NCBI GenBank assembly: GCA_035373625.1 | Contig: DAOSNS010000013.1 | Location: 31,244-95,243 of the forward strand | Direction: 5' to 3' | Origin: DSWT01 sp035373625 | Lineage (GTDB): Bacteria; Chloroflexota; Anaerolineae; B4-G1; SLSP01 | Length of the DNA: 64,000 nt | Part shown: positions 49,363 through 59,121 of the stretch, one piece after another | How positions within the stretch are numbered: position 1 is the stretch's first letter | Layout of the letters: the number at the start of each line of letters is the position of its first letter | Translations under genes and position numbers: made by a program | The notes under the pieces: generated by a model | Databases searched by the model: none | What the model was told of the DNA's origin: nothing | Seen by the model: the letters and a program-made list of their open reading frames with translations, nothing else

Positions 49363-52300
49363 TCACGGCTCTGCCGCCGGCAAATCTTCCAGACTTAACG
49401 AAAGCACCTGTGACACGCCATCGTCGCCCATTGAAACGCCGTAGATCGTATCGGAGACCTCCACCGTTCCACGATTGTGCGTGATGATGATGAACTGCGT
49501 CTGCCGCGACAACTCGCGCAGCATGGCGCGGAAGCGACCCACGTTCGCTTCGTCCAGCATCGCATCCACCTCATCGAGGATACAGAACGGCGTCGGGCTG
49601 ACACGCATCACTGCAAAGAGCAGCGCCACCGCCGTCAACGTACGCTCGCCGCCGGAAAGCATCCCCAGGCTCGAGGTGCGCTTCCCCGGCGGACGGGCGA
49701 TGATCTCCACCCCATCGTTGCCGTTGAGATCATCACCGTCGGTCTCCTCGCTGATCAGGCTGAGTTTGGCCGTTCCGCCGTTGAACAACAGCTCAAAAAT
49801 GCGCGCGAACTCGGAAGCGATGGCCTTGAAAGTGGTGCGGAACGTCGTGTCCATCATCTCATCGAGTTCGGTAATGATTTGCCGCAGGTGCGCCGAGGCG
49901 TTCTCCAGGTCCGTCATCTGTTCGCGGAGGAAGGTGTGCCGCTGCTCAAGCTCGTCGTATTCTTCCTTAGCCGCCTGATTCACCGGCTCAAGGCGGCGAA
50001 TTTGGGTGCGCAGGTCGCGGATCTGGCGTTCCAGGCCCTCCGGCAACTCTGTCACCACCGGCAGCGGCGACACAATTGCATCCAACGGCAACGGCTGTTG
50101 CGCGGCGAGGGTCTCCGGCAAATCACCGATGACAATGCCCAATGCTTCTTCGATTTCCCGACGCAACGCCTGAAGCTGATCCTCGCGGCGGTTAGCTTCG
50201 ACCTCGGCCTGCGCGCGCCGCTGTTCGGCGTCATGGAGCACGCGCCGCGCCTCGCGTTCCCGAAGTTCGTGGGCCTCCAACGCCTGTTCCAGTCCGGCAA
50301 GGTGCGTTTCCAGGGGGGGAATCTGCGTGGATAATTCCTCCGCGGCCACACGTGCTTCATCATAGGCGCCCTGCAACGTTCCCAGGCGGGCTTCCAGCAA
50401 TGACAACTCTTCGACCAACGCGCGCTCGTGTTGTTCCAAAGCGGCAATCTGCTCCTGCAAACGCCGTATTTCACGCTGACGCGCCGTCAGTAGCACGCGC
50501 CGGTTGTTGTGCTCCTGTTCCAAAAGCGCCATTTGCGTATGCCGTGCGGCGGCGACTTGCGCCGTTTCATCATCGGCCAGCGCTGCCAGCTCACGCGCTA
50601 TGGCTTCAAGCTGCGCTTCGGCGTCGCGCAAAGTCGCTTCGGCCTCCGTCCGTTCCCCTTCGAGACGGGTACAGAGGGACTGCAACCGTTCGCGTTCCTG
50701 CCGGGCCTCATCAAGCAAGTGACGTTGCCAGTCGCCCTCCTGGATGAGCTTATCCAGTACGCGGACCTCGCGGTCTACGGTACGTTCGGCTTCCTGACGT
50801 CGCTGCACCGCACCCCGACGACGTTCGCCGGCGGCCTGCAACTCCCGCTGCAATGCCTGGAATTGCGCCTCGTGTTCACGCAACCCGGCCTGCAAGGCTT
50901 TGACCTCGGCTTCGAGTGCCGCCACACGCTCCGGCAACTCGCGGCGCTCACGTTCACGCGCCAGCAGGCCCCCGCCTTGGGTTGGGGACGGTCGCTCCTC
51001 ACCGCCGGTCACTGCGCCGCCGGAACGCACAATTTCCCCTTCCAGCGTGACAATGCGGAAACTGCCACGCAACTTGCGGTATAGCTCACGCGCAGCATCC
51101 AGGTTTTGAGCGATGGCGGTGCGTCCCAAAAGCAACACCACGGCGGGCTTGTAACGCGCGGCATATTCCACCAGCTCCGAGGCCACGCCGATCACGCCTT
51201 CACCGGCGGGCACTTCCAATACGGACGGCGGATCCAACGTATCCAGCGGCAGAAAAGTCGCACGTCCGGCGCGTCGGTGCTTGAGCCACTCGATGGCTGC
51301 CTGGGCATCGCCCCACCGTTCGGCGACGATGTCCTGCAATTGTCCACCAAGCGCCGTCTCGATAGCACGGTCCAGGTGCGGCGGAACACGGATGAGTGTG
51401 GCAATCGTCCCCGGCAAACCCCGCAGTTCACCGTGCTCGGCGGCTTGCAACACCGCGCGCACGCCGGCATACAGCCCCGCACCTTCATTATGTAACCGCT
51501 CCAATGCTTCAAAGCGCGCGCTGACCTGTTGCAGTTCGGCTTGCTTACGTCCTATCTCACGACGCGCGTCTTCGCCCGCGGAACGTGTGGCCGCCAGGGC
51601 AGTTTCCAGGCGCGCCACTTCGGCTTCGGCAGTCTGCAACGCGGCATCGGCTTCGTCCAGGGCGCGGCGCGCGTGTTCGACGGCGGTTTGCTGGGCGCGA
51701 CGGCGTTCAGTAGCCGAGGCCAGGTCTGCTTCTAACCGGGCTATGCGCTGTGCCAGTTGCGTCAGACGTTCCGTAGCCTGTTCCCAACGGCTTTGACGGT
51801 CGGCGAGATGATGGCGGGATTCCAATGCACGCGCCTGGGCCTGCGCCTGACGGTCGAGGATGGCCTGACGTTGTTGTTCGACCGCGCGGCGTGCGGCTTC
51901 GGCCTCGGCGAGTTGCGCCTGCGCTTCGGCCAACTGCGCTTGCATGGCCTCAAATTCCTGCTGGAGCGAGGCCAGCTCCTGGGTTTCGGCCTCCAGCGCC
52001 GAACGTAACGGCACCAGGTTCGCCCGGCTCTCTTCCAGGCGTTCCTGCAACTGAAGGCGGCGCTCACGGGCAACGGCCAGCTCACGCTGTCGGCGTTCGG
52101 CTTCGGTGTGCAGCGCGCTGCTCTCGCGGTGCAGTTCCGCGAGCCGGGTGCGTGTCTCGGTGATTTGCTGGCGCAGTGTAACCATCGCCGACGTGATGCC
52201 CTCAACTTCGGTGGTCGCCTGTTGCACTTTCTCCGCACGATAAACGACACGTTGTCGCGCCTGTTCCCATTCGGAGACAGTCCGTCCCCAACGGTAGCCG

Positions 52301-52992
52301 TACCACGTGCGCAGCGTGACGTTGAGTTCGGCGGTCAAGGCGGCGTGCTGTTCAACGCGCGCGACCTGCTTTTTGAGACGGCGTAAGTGGGGTTCGATCT
52401 CGCCGATGATGTCATAGACACGCTCCAGGTTACGGCGGGTCTCTTCCAGACGGCTGACGGCGTCCTCACGGCGCGTGCGATAGGGCGCAATGCCGGCCGC
52501 CTGTTCAAAAAGCGCCAGGCGCTCTTGCGGACGCAGCGCCAGCACTTGATCCACCAACCCCTGCCCGATGACCAGGTAAGCGTCACGCCCCAGGCCCGCG
52601 CGGTCGAGCAGGTCGCGTAAGTCCATAAGACGCACGCGGCTGTTGTTGAGCAGATAATCCGTCTTGCCGTCGCGGTAGGTGCGCCGCTCGATGGTGACTT
52701 CGGCAAAGTCCACCGGCAGCCAGCCGTCGCTGTTGTCAAAGGTGATGGCGGCACGTGCCATACCGGAACGCGCGCGCTTCTTGCTCCCGGCAAAGACCAT
52801 ATCCTCGCCCGTGCGTCCACGGATGGTGGTCATGCGTTGTTCGCCCAGCACCCAACGCACGGCATCGGCCACATTGCTCTTGCCGCTGCCGTTCGGCCCG
52901 ACAATTGCCGTGATGCCGGTAGGAAACACAAAGGTAATGGGGTCTGCAAAGGATTTGAACCCCTGAACGTCGAGTTTTTTCAGTTTAGGCAT
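49363..52992 (-). CDS. smc: Chromosome segregation protein SMC
   Basis: The 1,209-residue protein has the N-terminal Walker A GPNGSGKSN (32-40) after KLDVQGFKSFAD, long coiled-coil arms and a hinge at about residues 510-650 (AGLYAGVRAVLQAAEHGELRGLPG). The C-terminal ABC signature LSGGERTLTAVALLFAV is followed by Walker B FCILDEVDAMLDE. It forms the condensin that organises the chromosome; the partners ScpA and ScpB are not in the window. The ATG at 52992 overlaps the acyltransferase stop by 8 bases, and GGAG lies seven bases upstream. Confidence 0.97.
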   Translation of the reverse strand: MPKLKKLDVQGFKSFADPITFVFPTGITAIVGPNGSGKSNVADAVRWVLGEQRMTTIRGRTGEDMVFAGSKKRARSGMARAAITFDNSDGWLPVDFAEVTIERRTYRDGKTDYLLNNSRVRLMDLRDLLDRAGLGRDAYLVIGQGLVDQVLALRPQERLALFEQAAGIAPYRTRREDAVSRLEETRRNLERVYDIIGEIEPHLRRLKKQVARVEQHAALTAELNVTLRTWYGYRWGRTVSEWEQARQRVVYRAEKVQQATTEVEGITSAMVTLRQQITETRTRLAELHRESSALHTEAERRQRELAVARERRLQLQERLEESRANLVPLRSALEAETQELASLQQEFEAMQAQLAEAQAQLAEAEAARRAVEQQRQAILDRQAQAQARALESRHHLADRQSRWEQATERLTQLAQRIARLEADLASATERRRAQQTAVEHARRALDEADAALQTAEAEVARLETALAATRSAGEDARREIGRKQAELQQVSARFEALERLHNEGAGLYAGVRAVLQAAEHGELRGLPGTIATLIRVPPHLDRAIETALGGQLQDIVAERWGDAQAAIEWLKHRRAGRATFLPLDTLDPPSVLEVPAGEGVIGVASELVEYAARYKPAVVLLLGRTAIAQNLDAARELYRKLRGSFRIVTLEGEIVRSGGAVTGGEERPSPTQGGGLLARERERRELPERVAALEAEVKALQAGLREHEAQFQALQRELQAAGERRRGAVQRRQEAERTVDREVRVLDKLIQEGDWQRHLLDEARQERERLQSLCTRLEGERTEAEATLRDAEAQLEAIARELAALADDETAQVAAARHTQMALLEQEHNNRRVLLTARQREIRRLQEQIAALEQHERALVEELSLLEARLGTLQGAYDEARVAAEELSTQIPPLETHLAGLEQALEAHELREREARRVLHDAEQRRAQAEVEANRREDQLQALRREIEEALGIVIGDLPETLAAQQPLPLDAIVSPLPVVTELPEGLERQIRDLRTQIRRLEPVNQAAKEEYDELEQRHTFLREQMTDLENASAHLRQIITELDEMMDTTFRTTFKAIASEFARIFELLFNGGTAKLSLISEETDGDDLNGNDGVEIIARPPGKRTSSLGMLSGGERTLTAVALLFAVMRVSPTPFCILDEVDAMLDEANVGRFRAMLRELSRQTQFIIITHNRGTVEVSDTIYGVSMGDDGVSQVLSLSLEDLPAAEP

Positions 52993-53893
52993 TTTGCTCC
53001 GGCCACACCGGTACAAACATCATCCATTGATCGGGATGACGGCGAATCAGGCCCTCGATTTCGGCCAACACCCGCCGCAGGTTGAGCGCAATATCGGCGG
53101 CTTCATCGCCGGTGCGCTCCATTGTCATCGGCGGATTGGCGACGATGTGATATGCGTCGTCCTCATCCTCATAGTAAGCGGCGATCGTCATGACCAGGCA
53201 ATCGGTGCGCAAAGGGATACGAATATAACCGGTAGGCAGATATGCCGTCGCGCCGAAGAACTCCACGGGTTCGTTCCCATTGGGAACCGGACGATCCACG
53301 CCGGTAATGACAACGCCGCCCTGTCGCAAACGCACAATGGCGTCCCGCAATGCGCCGGGGGAAATGGGGGTGATGATGACATTGCCCTTTTCGCGTAGCC
53401 GATTGAAAAACTCAAAACCCGGTGGCGGGTCGGCCAGCGACAACGCCTGTAGCGGCACGGGCAGGTACTGTGAAAGGCCGATCAGGGCCAGGTCGAAGTT
53501 GGACATGTGCGCCCCCAGAACAAAGAGACCGCGTCCCGAAGCCAGGGCTTGATCGAGGTACATTTTCACCTCATCGGTCAGGTGTACGGGGGGATAAAAT
53601 TCGCTCACATTGATGTTGCCGCGCCCAACATTGTGAAAAAGCTCATAATAGCCCCGATTAGCATTGCTGATGAGCCGATAGACCATGCGTTCAAGCTCTT
53701 TTTCGGATATTTCCGGCCCCAGCACATGGCGCAGGTTCTCCCGCACGGCCCAGTAGGTATCGGGCTTGAAGGTCACGATCAACCGCGAGGCGATCCCGGC
53801 CACAAACCGTCCGCCCCGTGGAGGGAGGTATTTGCCCAGGTAAAAGCCCATCCGCGTAGGCCAGCCTTTGGTAAAAAACGCTCTGAACCCCAC
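52985..53893 (-). CDS. LpxL/PatA-like lysophospholipid acyltransferase
   Basis: The 302-residue protein belongs to the HtrB/LpxL-PatA acyltransferase branch. The catalytic HxxxxD motif lies in LGAHMSNFDLALIG. Other family features are AVRENLRHVLG near residue 50 and the C-terminal RRHPDQWMMFVPVWP. It is probably membrane associated and acylates a glycolipid or lysophospholipid. Start is a GTG; an ATG at 53851 is an alternative. The CDP-alcohol phosphatidyltransferase gene lies immediately upstream. This order recalls the pgsA-patA pair of the actinobacterial phosphatidylinositol-mannoside pathway, though no PimA is seen here. Confidence 0.85.
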   Translation of the reverse strand: MGFRAFFTKGWPTRMGFYLGKYLPPRGGRFVAGIASRLIVTFKPDTYWAVRENLRHVLGPEISEKELERMVYRLISNANRGYYELFHNVGRGNINVSEFYPPVHLTDEVKMYLDQALASGRGLFVLGAHMSNFDLALIGLSQYLPVPLQALSLADPPPGFEFFNRLREKGNVIITPISPGALRDAIVRLRQGGVVITGVDRPVPNGNEPVEFFGATAYLPTGYIRIPLRTDCLVMTIAAYYEDEDDAYHIVANPPMTMERTGDEAADIALNLRRVLAEIEGLIRRHPDQWMMFVPVWPEQNA

Positions 53894-53897
53894 AAGC

Positions 53898-54503
53898 TCA
53901 CCCCTGATGCGGTTCTTCCTGCAACAAACGCGGCGCTTCGATAAGCACCGGCAGGCCGCGCAACAGACATAAGATCAGCGCCACCCAGGCGTTTACCTGT
54001 GCGATGGTGTTTACCGTTGCCAGTGCCGGGCTACCGCTGGCTGCCAGGCCGTGTGTCAGCGCAAGGAAGAAGAACGCGACCGCCTTGGCAATCGCAAAGG
54101 GCGTGCGCAGCCAGGGTGACTTCACCAGGAAGCGTCCCAGCGGTGAACGCATCATCTCGAATGGTGTCAGCCCTTTGGAAGGCGCAACGGCGCGGACCGC
54201 ATCCACAAAAGTCCCCCGCGTCAACACAATCAGGGGGAAGAGAACGGGAATCAAGCGCAGGTGCGCAAAAACGACCCACAGGAGGAACTCCACCGTGCGA
54301 TCGGCCGCAATGTCGAGCACACTGCCGAGCAGCGAAGTTTCACCGCGTCTGCGCGCGACGACACCGTCGAAAGAATCCATTGCAATCAACACAATGATCA
54401 GCGGCGCCGCGATAAACCGCGGCATTGCCGCCGGCTGATAAAGTAAGAAAATGATGAGCGCGAGCACCGGTATCCGCGAAAGGGTAATCAGATTCGCAAC
54501 CAT
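53898..54503 (-). CDS. CDP-alcohol phosphatidyltransferase
   Basis: The 201-residue membrane enzyme has the complete family motif D-x2-D-G-x2-A-R-x8-G-x3-D-x3-D within MDSFDGVVARRRGETSLLGSVLDIAAD, which binds the CDP-diacylglycerol and two metals. It would join a phosphatidyl group to an alcohol such as glycerol phosphate or inositol phosphate; the acceptor cannot be read from the sequence. Several membrane helices are evident. The ATG follows AAGGAG. It forms an operon with the acyltransferase and smc. Confidence 0.88.
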   Translation of the reverse strand: MVANLITLSRIPVLALIIFLLYQPAAMPRFIAAPLIIVLIAMDSFDGVVARRRGETSLLGSVLDIAADRTVEFLLWVVFAHLRLIPVLFPLIVLTRGTFVDAVRAVAPSKGLTPFEMMRSPLGRFLVKSPWLRTPFAIAKAVAFFFLALTHGLAASGSPALATVNTIAQVNAWVALILCLLRGLPVLIEAPRLLQEEPHQG

Positions 54504-54694
54504 CGTCTTTCTCCTTCAAGCGTCAACGGATTTAACGGATAAAACGGATTGAAGAGAAAAAATCCGTAACGAAAATGCCGGCTATTTTCAAACCACGATC
54601 GGGGGATGCCCGGGTTGGTCTTCAGACCGTGTCTGCACATCGCCCGATCAGGAGTGGCGCGGTCAGAGACCGGCCCCAGCAGGTTTTCATACGG

Positions 54695-55393
54695 CTAGGA
54701 GCACCGGTCATTTTCAGACCAGGACAGGCCGCAAATTTCATTGACCGCGGGATCGGCCTGCAGGAGGTTTTGCAGTCCCCGCAACGCCAGCACCGGGCGC
54801 AGGCGCGCATCATCGGGGATGGCCGTCACCGTATGCAGGGTGGCCCAGGGTTGCGCTGCCAGGACGCTCAGTTCCCAATCCGGTGGCTCCAAAAAACGGG
54901 TCAGCGCCTCACGTTGAATCTGCAACAGGTTGGGGCGCGCTTTGCCGCGCCAACGCCGCACCGGCAGCAGATAAACGGCCTGCACCAGAGCATCGGGCAC
55001 CTCAGCGCCCCCTAACTGCGGCGCGGTCAAGACAAAAAGATAAGGCGTCGCCGCTTCTACCCCGTGCAGTACCACGATTTGTTTATCCTCGCTGAGAACA
55101 TAAGCATGGCCTGCCGGGAAGAAGTCCACCTCACACTGCCATTGCCGGCGCAAATGGCGGATCAACGCCCCATGCGGGGGCACACCGGCATCCGGCTGGA
55201 TTTTGGCAGCGCCCACGCCGATAGCCACGCCTCCATTGGGCAAGCGTCCCCAAAAGCGCTCTTCGCCCAGTTCAAAGTAGAAAGCCCGGTCGTCGTACAC
55301 CAGACCCGCAAGCGCGATCAAGCGCAAGGCGCGATCCTTGAGCACGCGAGTCTCTTCACGACCGAGATGTGGAAAAACTTCAAAAAGGTTCAT
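54695..55393 (-). CDS. Conserved-looking protein of unknown function
   Basis: The 232-residue protein begins NLFEVFPHLGREETRVLKDRALRLIALAGLVYDDRAFYFELG and has no motif I recognise, no membrane helix and no signal peptide. The ATG at 55393 follows GAGGAAAC. An in-frame ATG 12 codons upstream is less likely. It lies between the phosphatidyltransferase and the second cyclase gene on the opposite strand. The 190 bases between 54504 and 54694 hold no gene; only short degenerate GGTC/GACC-rich palindromes are seen there. Confidence 0.7.
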   Translation of the reverse strand: MNLFEVFPHLGREETRVLKDRALRLIALAGLVYDDRAFYFELGEERFWGRLPNGGVAIGVGAAKIQPDAGVPPHGALIRHLRRQWQCEVDFFPAGHAYVLSEDKQIVVLHGVEAATPYLFVLTAPQLGGAEVPDALVQAVYLLPVRRWRGKARPNLLQIQREALTRFLEPPDWELSVLAAQPWATLHTVTAIPDDARLRPVLALRGLQNLLQADPAVNEICGLSWSENDRCS

Positions 55394-55586
55394 CCGTTTC
55401 CTCGTCACCCCAAACGATAAAAGTCTCAATGTAAGCCCAAGCCCAGGCCCAACAAGGGCATTATACCACTAACCCCGTCCCCGCAAGATGAAAACAATAT
55501 TTCAACGGGATACGCGCCAACATTCAAACAATAGCACACCCTTCACGCAGTATTCACAATCCTGTAATAGCCAAAGTTAATTCTTA

Positions 55587-55595
55587 TGATAGAAT
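55587..55595 (+). promoter_or_regulatory. Extended -10 element of the second cyclase gene
   Basis: TGATAGAAT supplies a TAGAAT -10 with the TGn extension, with a start near 55602 and a leader of about 24 bases. No clear -35 is seen. Confidence 0.5.
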
Positions 55596-55625
55596 TCAGT
55601 TAGCTATTCTCTAAGGATCGGACTT

Positions 55626-58600
55626 ATGTATTGCTGGCAATGTGGATCACCCAACCCGGACGACGCCGAACGTTGCACCCATTGTGCTGTGACGCTTCAC
55701 CCACATGCCGCCTCCCCTGTGACCGTGCAAAGGCTCCAGGAGGCGCTCGCCGAAGCCCAGGCTGCGATTGACCGACTGCGGCGTTATGTGCCGGCGGTGA
55801 TTGCCGAAGGCGTTTTGCATGACGAAGAACGGCTGCGTGGCGAACGCCGCGAGGTCGCCGTGCTTTTCGCCGACGCGGTCAATTTCACCCGCCTTTCTGC
55901 TTCTTTGGATGCGGAATCGGTCTTCAACCTGATCAATGCCCTGCTGGGACGCCTTGTCGCGTGCGTGCATCGTTACGGCGGGCTGGTGGATAAATTTACC
56001 GGCGACGGATTGATGGCTATTTTCGGCGCCCCCATCGCCCACGAGAACAATGCCGAAATGGCCGTGCGCGCGGCATTGGATATGCAACGCGCGGCCGCAG
56101 AATTCACGCCGATTGCGCGGGCACAACTGGGGGCGCCCCTTCAGATACGCATCGGCGTCCACAGTGGACCGGCCATTGCCGGAATTTTGGGCACGACAGA
56201 ACAGGCCGCCTACACGGTAATCGGCGACACCGTCAATCTGGCCGCGCGTCTGGAGGCGCTTGCCACGCCGGGCAACATCCTGGTCAGCACAGAAGTTTAC
56301 GCAAGGACCCGCGCCTTCTTCAACTTTCAGGCAAAGGAACCGGTCGCCATCAAGGGGGTAGATGGCCTTGTTGTCACCTATGAGGTCATCGGCAAGCGAA
56401 CGTCGCCGGAAGCGGCACGCGGCATTATCGGGGTCCCGCGCCTCTTCCTGGGCCATGACGCCGAATTGGCCCAACTGCGCACACGACTCACGACCTTCAT
56501 GGAAAATCAGCAAAGCCAACTCATTGTCGTGCGTGGCGAAGCCGGCATGGGCAAGTCGCGTCTGGTTACCGAATGGCTCTCCGTTGTGGATTCCAATACC
56601 GTGTCCATCTGGCAAGGCCGCGGCCTGCCTTATGTGCAAGGTGTAGGGTATGGCATCTTCCGTTCCTTGCTACAAAACGCGCTGGATACTTATCCACCGG
56701 ACACCCCATGGGATGCGCACATTTCGCCAACGATGGCGCCGTTTCTCAAGCAAATCCTGGAGTTGCCGCTGACTCCCAAAGAGACATTGGCGCTCAACGC
56801 TTTGCCGCCTGAAAATCTCAAACAACTGACCGCACTGGCCATGCGAGAATGGCTGATCGCCGAAGCCCGTCAGCACCCCCTCATCCTGGTGCTGGACGAC
56901 TTTCATTGGGCCGATGACCTGTCGCGGGACTTACTCAAAACCTTGAGCCACATGGCTGCCGAAGTGCCGGTGATTTTCTGCGTCATCACCCGCGATCATA
57001 CAGACGTACCTTTTGACGCATCCGTGTCTGGGGCGGAGATTTGCCAGATTGATGTTCCCCCCCTGACGCAAGAGCAAAGCCGCCGTCTGTTGGCACATAT
57101 GGTTGATCTGACGGGGCTATCAGATGCCATCATCAATACCGTACTTTCCCGAGCGGAAGGCAATCCTTTCTACATCGAAGAATTTGTGCGGATGTTGATC
57201 GAAAAGGGAATGTTGCGCCTGGTCGGGCAACAATGGCACGTCATATCGAGTGTCGTGCTGGATACCCTCGAAGTTCCCACCTCACTGCGCGGGTTGATGA
57301 TGGCACGGCTGGATCGGCTTCCCGAAAACCTGCGCAATGTCTTGCGCAATGCCTCGGTCATCGGCTTGCAGTTCGATGTGCGCATCCTGAGGAAAATCGA
57401 ACAACACTTCCACGGCATTGAGAACGTCGCCCCGGCACTCGAACGTTTGACCGAAGCCGGCCTGCTGGAACCGCGCGCGCACGTCAGCCCGCATACCTAC
57501 GCCTTCCGCCACATCCTCACGCAAGAAACCATTTATGACAGCATCCTGCACGCGCAACGGCCGGAACTGCATCGCGTCGTCGCCGATGCCATTGCCGCCC
57601 TGTACGCCGATGATCTTTACGGACAGGCCGAGGTCCTCGCCCGCCACTACGAACTGGCGCGCGTGCGCGATAAAGCCCTGTATTACGCGCTTGTGGCCGG
57701 TGATAAGGCACGCGCCCACTTCGCCAATCGTCAAGCCATCGAGTATTACAGCCGCGTGTTGCAGCTTTCCCAGCACCTCGATCACTGCGAGCAGGAAAGA
57801 TGGCGCGCTGCCGTGGGATTGGGTGACGTTCAACAGCATATCGGGGAATATGAAGAGGCCATTGCCTTTTATCAAGCGGCGATAGACGAATGGAAGGCAG
57901 CCCCGCCAGAGGCACAGGCCGAGGTCATGTTCAAATTGGGACGGGTGTGGGCGCAGCGCGGCGAAATCGAACAAGCCGAAACCTGGTTGCGCAAGGCACT
58001 GTTCACATTGAAAGAAACCTCCCATCCCCAACCGCAGATCGAGGCGGACATCCAGGCCTTCCTGGGATGGATCGCCATGCGGCGTGGGGAGCTATCCAAA
58101 GCTCAGCTCCTTCTCGAACAGGCTTTGGAGCTGGTCAACAACACCTCATATTACGATGTGCTCTCTTCTATTCTCAATCGTCTGGGCGGCGTCTATTACA
58201 ACCAGGGCGATTGGGAACGCGCCATGCAAGTCGTCGAACACGCCCTTGCCATCCGCGAAGAAATAGGGGATGTTCTGGGCGTCGCGCGCTCTTCCAACAA
58301 CCTGGGGATTCTTAAGCGCAACAGCGGCGACTGGAAAGGCGCATTGGCTCATTACGAGCGCGGGTTAAAAATCCTCGAAGAGATCGGCGACATCGAAGGC
58401 ATCGCTATCGCGCACACCAACATCGGCAATGTCTACATTGACATGGGAGAGTGGGACAAAGCCGAGGCCAATCTCCGTCAAAGTTTCGACATCGCCCAAA
58501 AAATCGCCAATCCCTACGAAATTGCCCAGGCGCATCTGAACCTGGGGCGGCTCTATCTGGCGCAGGATGAATTAGCAAAGACGCAACGGCATCTTGACGC

Positions 58601-59054
58601 GGCTATCGTGCTCTACAAACAGGCCGGCGCGCGCGCCAATCCCGCGCTTATTGACGCCTACTGGATGCAGGGCCTCCTGTGTCTTGCCGAAGGGCAGATC
58701 GAAGCTGCCGCGACGTGGGGCGAACGCAGCCACGCGCTGCTGCAAGAGGTAACCGGTAAAGCCACCGGCGAATCCGCCGAATGGGGACGCTACGCACAAT
58801 TGATGGGACGTGTCGCCATCGCCAAAGGGGAATTTGAATCCGCCCTGAAGTATTTGGAGCGCGCCAAGACTATCTTTAGCACGTGTAAAACCTACCTGGA
58901 GATAGGACGCACGGCCTACTGGTGTGCGCAGGCATGGGCGGCTCTGGCCGACAACCAGAAGGCGCACGCCGAGTTATCGGAGGCGCGGCGAATTTTTGAG
59001 CAACTTGGCGCCCAGCCCGATCTTCTGCGCTGTGAACAGATGCGGATTGCCTGA
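55626..59054 (+). CDS. Zinc-ribbon class III cyclase-AAA ATPase-TPR signalling protein
   Basis: The 1,142-residue protein starts with a zinc ribbon (CWQC...CTHC) and a short coiled coil. One class III cyclase domain follows at about 72-255. It keeps both metal Asps (FADAVNFT, TGDGLMAIF) and the Asn-Arg pair in VNLAARLEA, so it could be active as a homodimer. An AAA/STAND ATPase has Walker A RGEAGMGKSRLV and Walker B LILVLDDFHWAD. At least nine TPRs occupy about residues 690-1,130. The order cyclase-AAA-TPR is like the gene at 24148, but with one complete cyclase domain instead of two complementary ones. AAGGAT lies just before the ATG. It is followed by a strong bidirectional terminator. Confidence 0.93.
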   Translation: MYCWQCGSPNPDDAERCTHCAVTLHPHAASPVTVQRLQEALAEAQAAIDRLRRYVPAVIAEGVLHDEERLRGERREVAVLFADAVNFTRLSASLDAESVFNLINALLGRLVACVHRYGGLVDKFTGDGLMAIFGAPIAHENNAEMAVRAALDMQRAAAEFTPIARAQLGAPLQIRIGVHSGPAIAGILGTTEQAAYTVIGDTVNLAARLEALATPGNILVSTEVYARTRAFFNFQAKEPVAIKGVDGLVVTYEVIGKRTSPEAARGIIGVPRLFLGHDAELAQLRTRLTTFMENQQSQLIVVRGEAGMGKSRLVTEWLSVVDSNTVSIWQGRGLPYVQGVGYGIFRSLLQNALDTYPPDTPWDAHISPTMAPFLKQILELPLTPKETLALNALPPENLKQLTALAMREWLIAEARQHPLILVLDDFHWADDLSRDLLKTLSHMAAEVPVIFCVITRDHTDVPFDASVSGAEICQIDVPPLTQEQSRRLLAHMVDLTGLSDAIINTVLSRAEGNPFYIEEFVRMLIEKGMLRLVGQQWHVISSVVLDTLEVPTSLRGLMMARLDRLPENLRNVLRNASVIGLQFDVRILRKIEQHFHGIENVAPALERLTEAGLLEPRAHVSPHTYAFRHILTQETIYDSILHAQRPELHRVVADAIAALYADDLYGQAEVLARHYELARVRDKALYYALVAGDKARAHFANRQAIEYYSRVLQLSQHLDHCEQERWRAAVGLGDVQQHIGEYEEAIAFYQAAIDEWKAAPPEAQAEVMFKLGRVWAQRGEIEQAETWLRKALFTLKETSHPQPQIEADIQAFLGWIAMRRGELSKAQLLLEQALELVNNTSYYDVLSSILNRLGGVYYNQGDWERAMQVVEHALAIREEIGDVLGVARSSNNLGILKRNSGDWKGALAHYERGLKILEEIGDIEGIAIAHTNIGNVYIDMGEWDKAEANLRQSFDIAQKIANPYEIAQAHLNLGRLYLAQDELAKTQRHLDAAIVLYKQAGARANPALIDAYWMQGLLCLAEGQIEAAATWGERSHALLQEVTGKATGESAEWGRYAQLMGRVAIAKGEFESALKYLERAKTIFSTCKTYLEIGRTAYWCAQAWAALADNQKAHAELSEARRIFEQLGAQPDLLRCEQMRIA

Positions 59055-59068
59055 GCTTCTTTCCAAAT

Positions 59069-59105
59069 AAAAAAGACACGGGGCTTGTTGGCCCCGTGTC
59101 TTTTT
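59069..59105. terminator. Bidirectional intrinsic terminator
   Basis: AAAAAAGACACGGGGC and GCCCCGTGTCTTTTT form a stem of about 15 bp with a TTGTTG loop. It has A and T tracts on both sides and lies between the convergent cyclase and subtilase genes. Confidence 0.92.
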
Positions 59106-59121
59106 GGCGGCAGTTCCAGGA

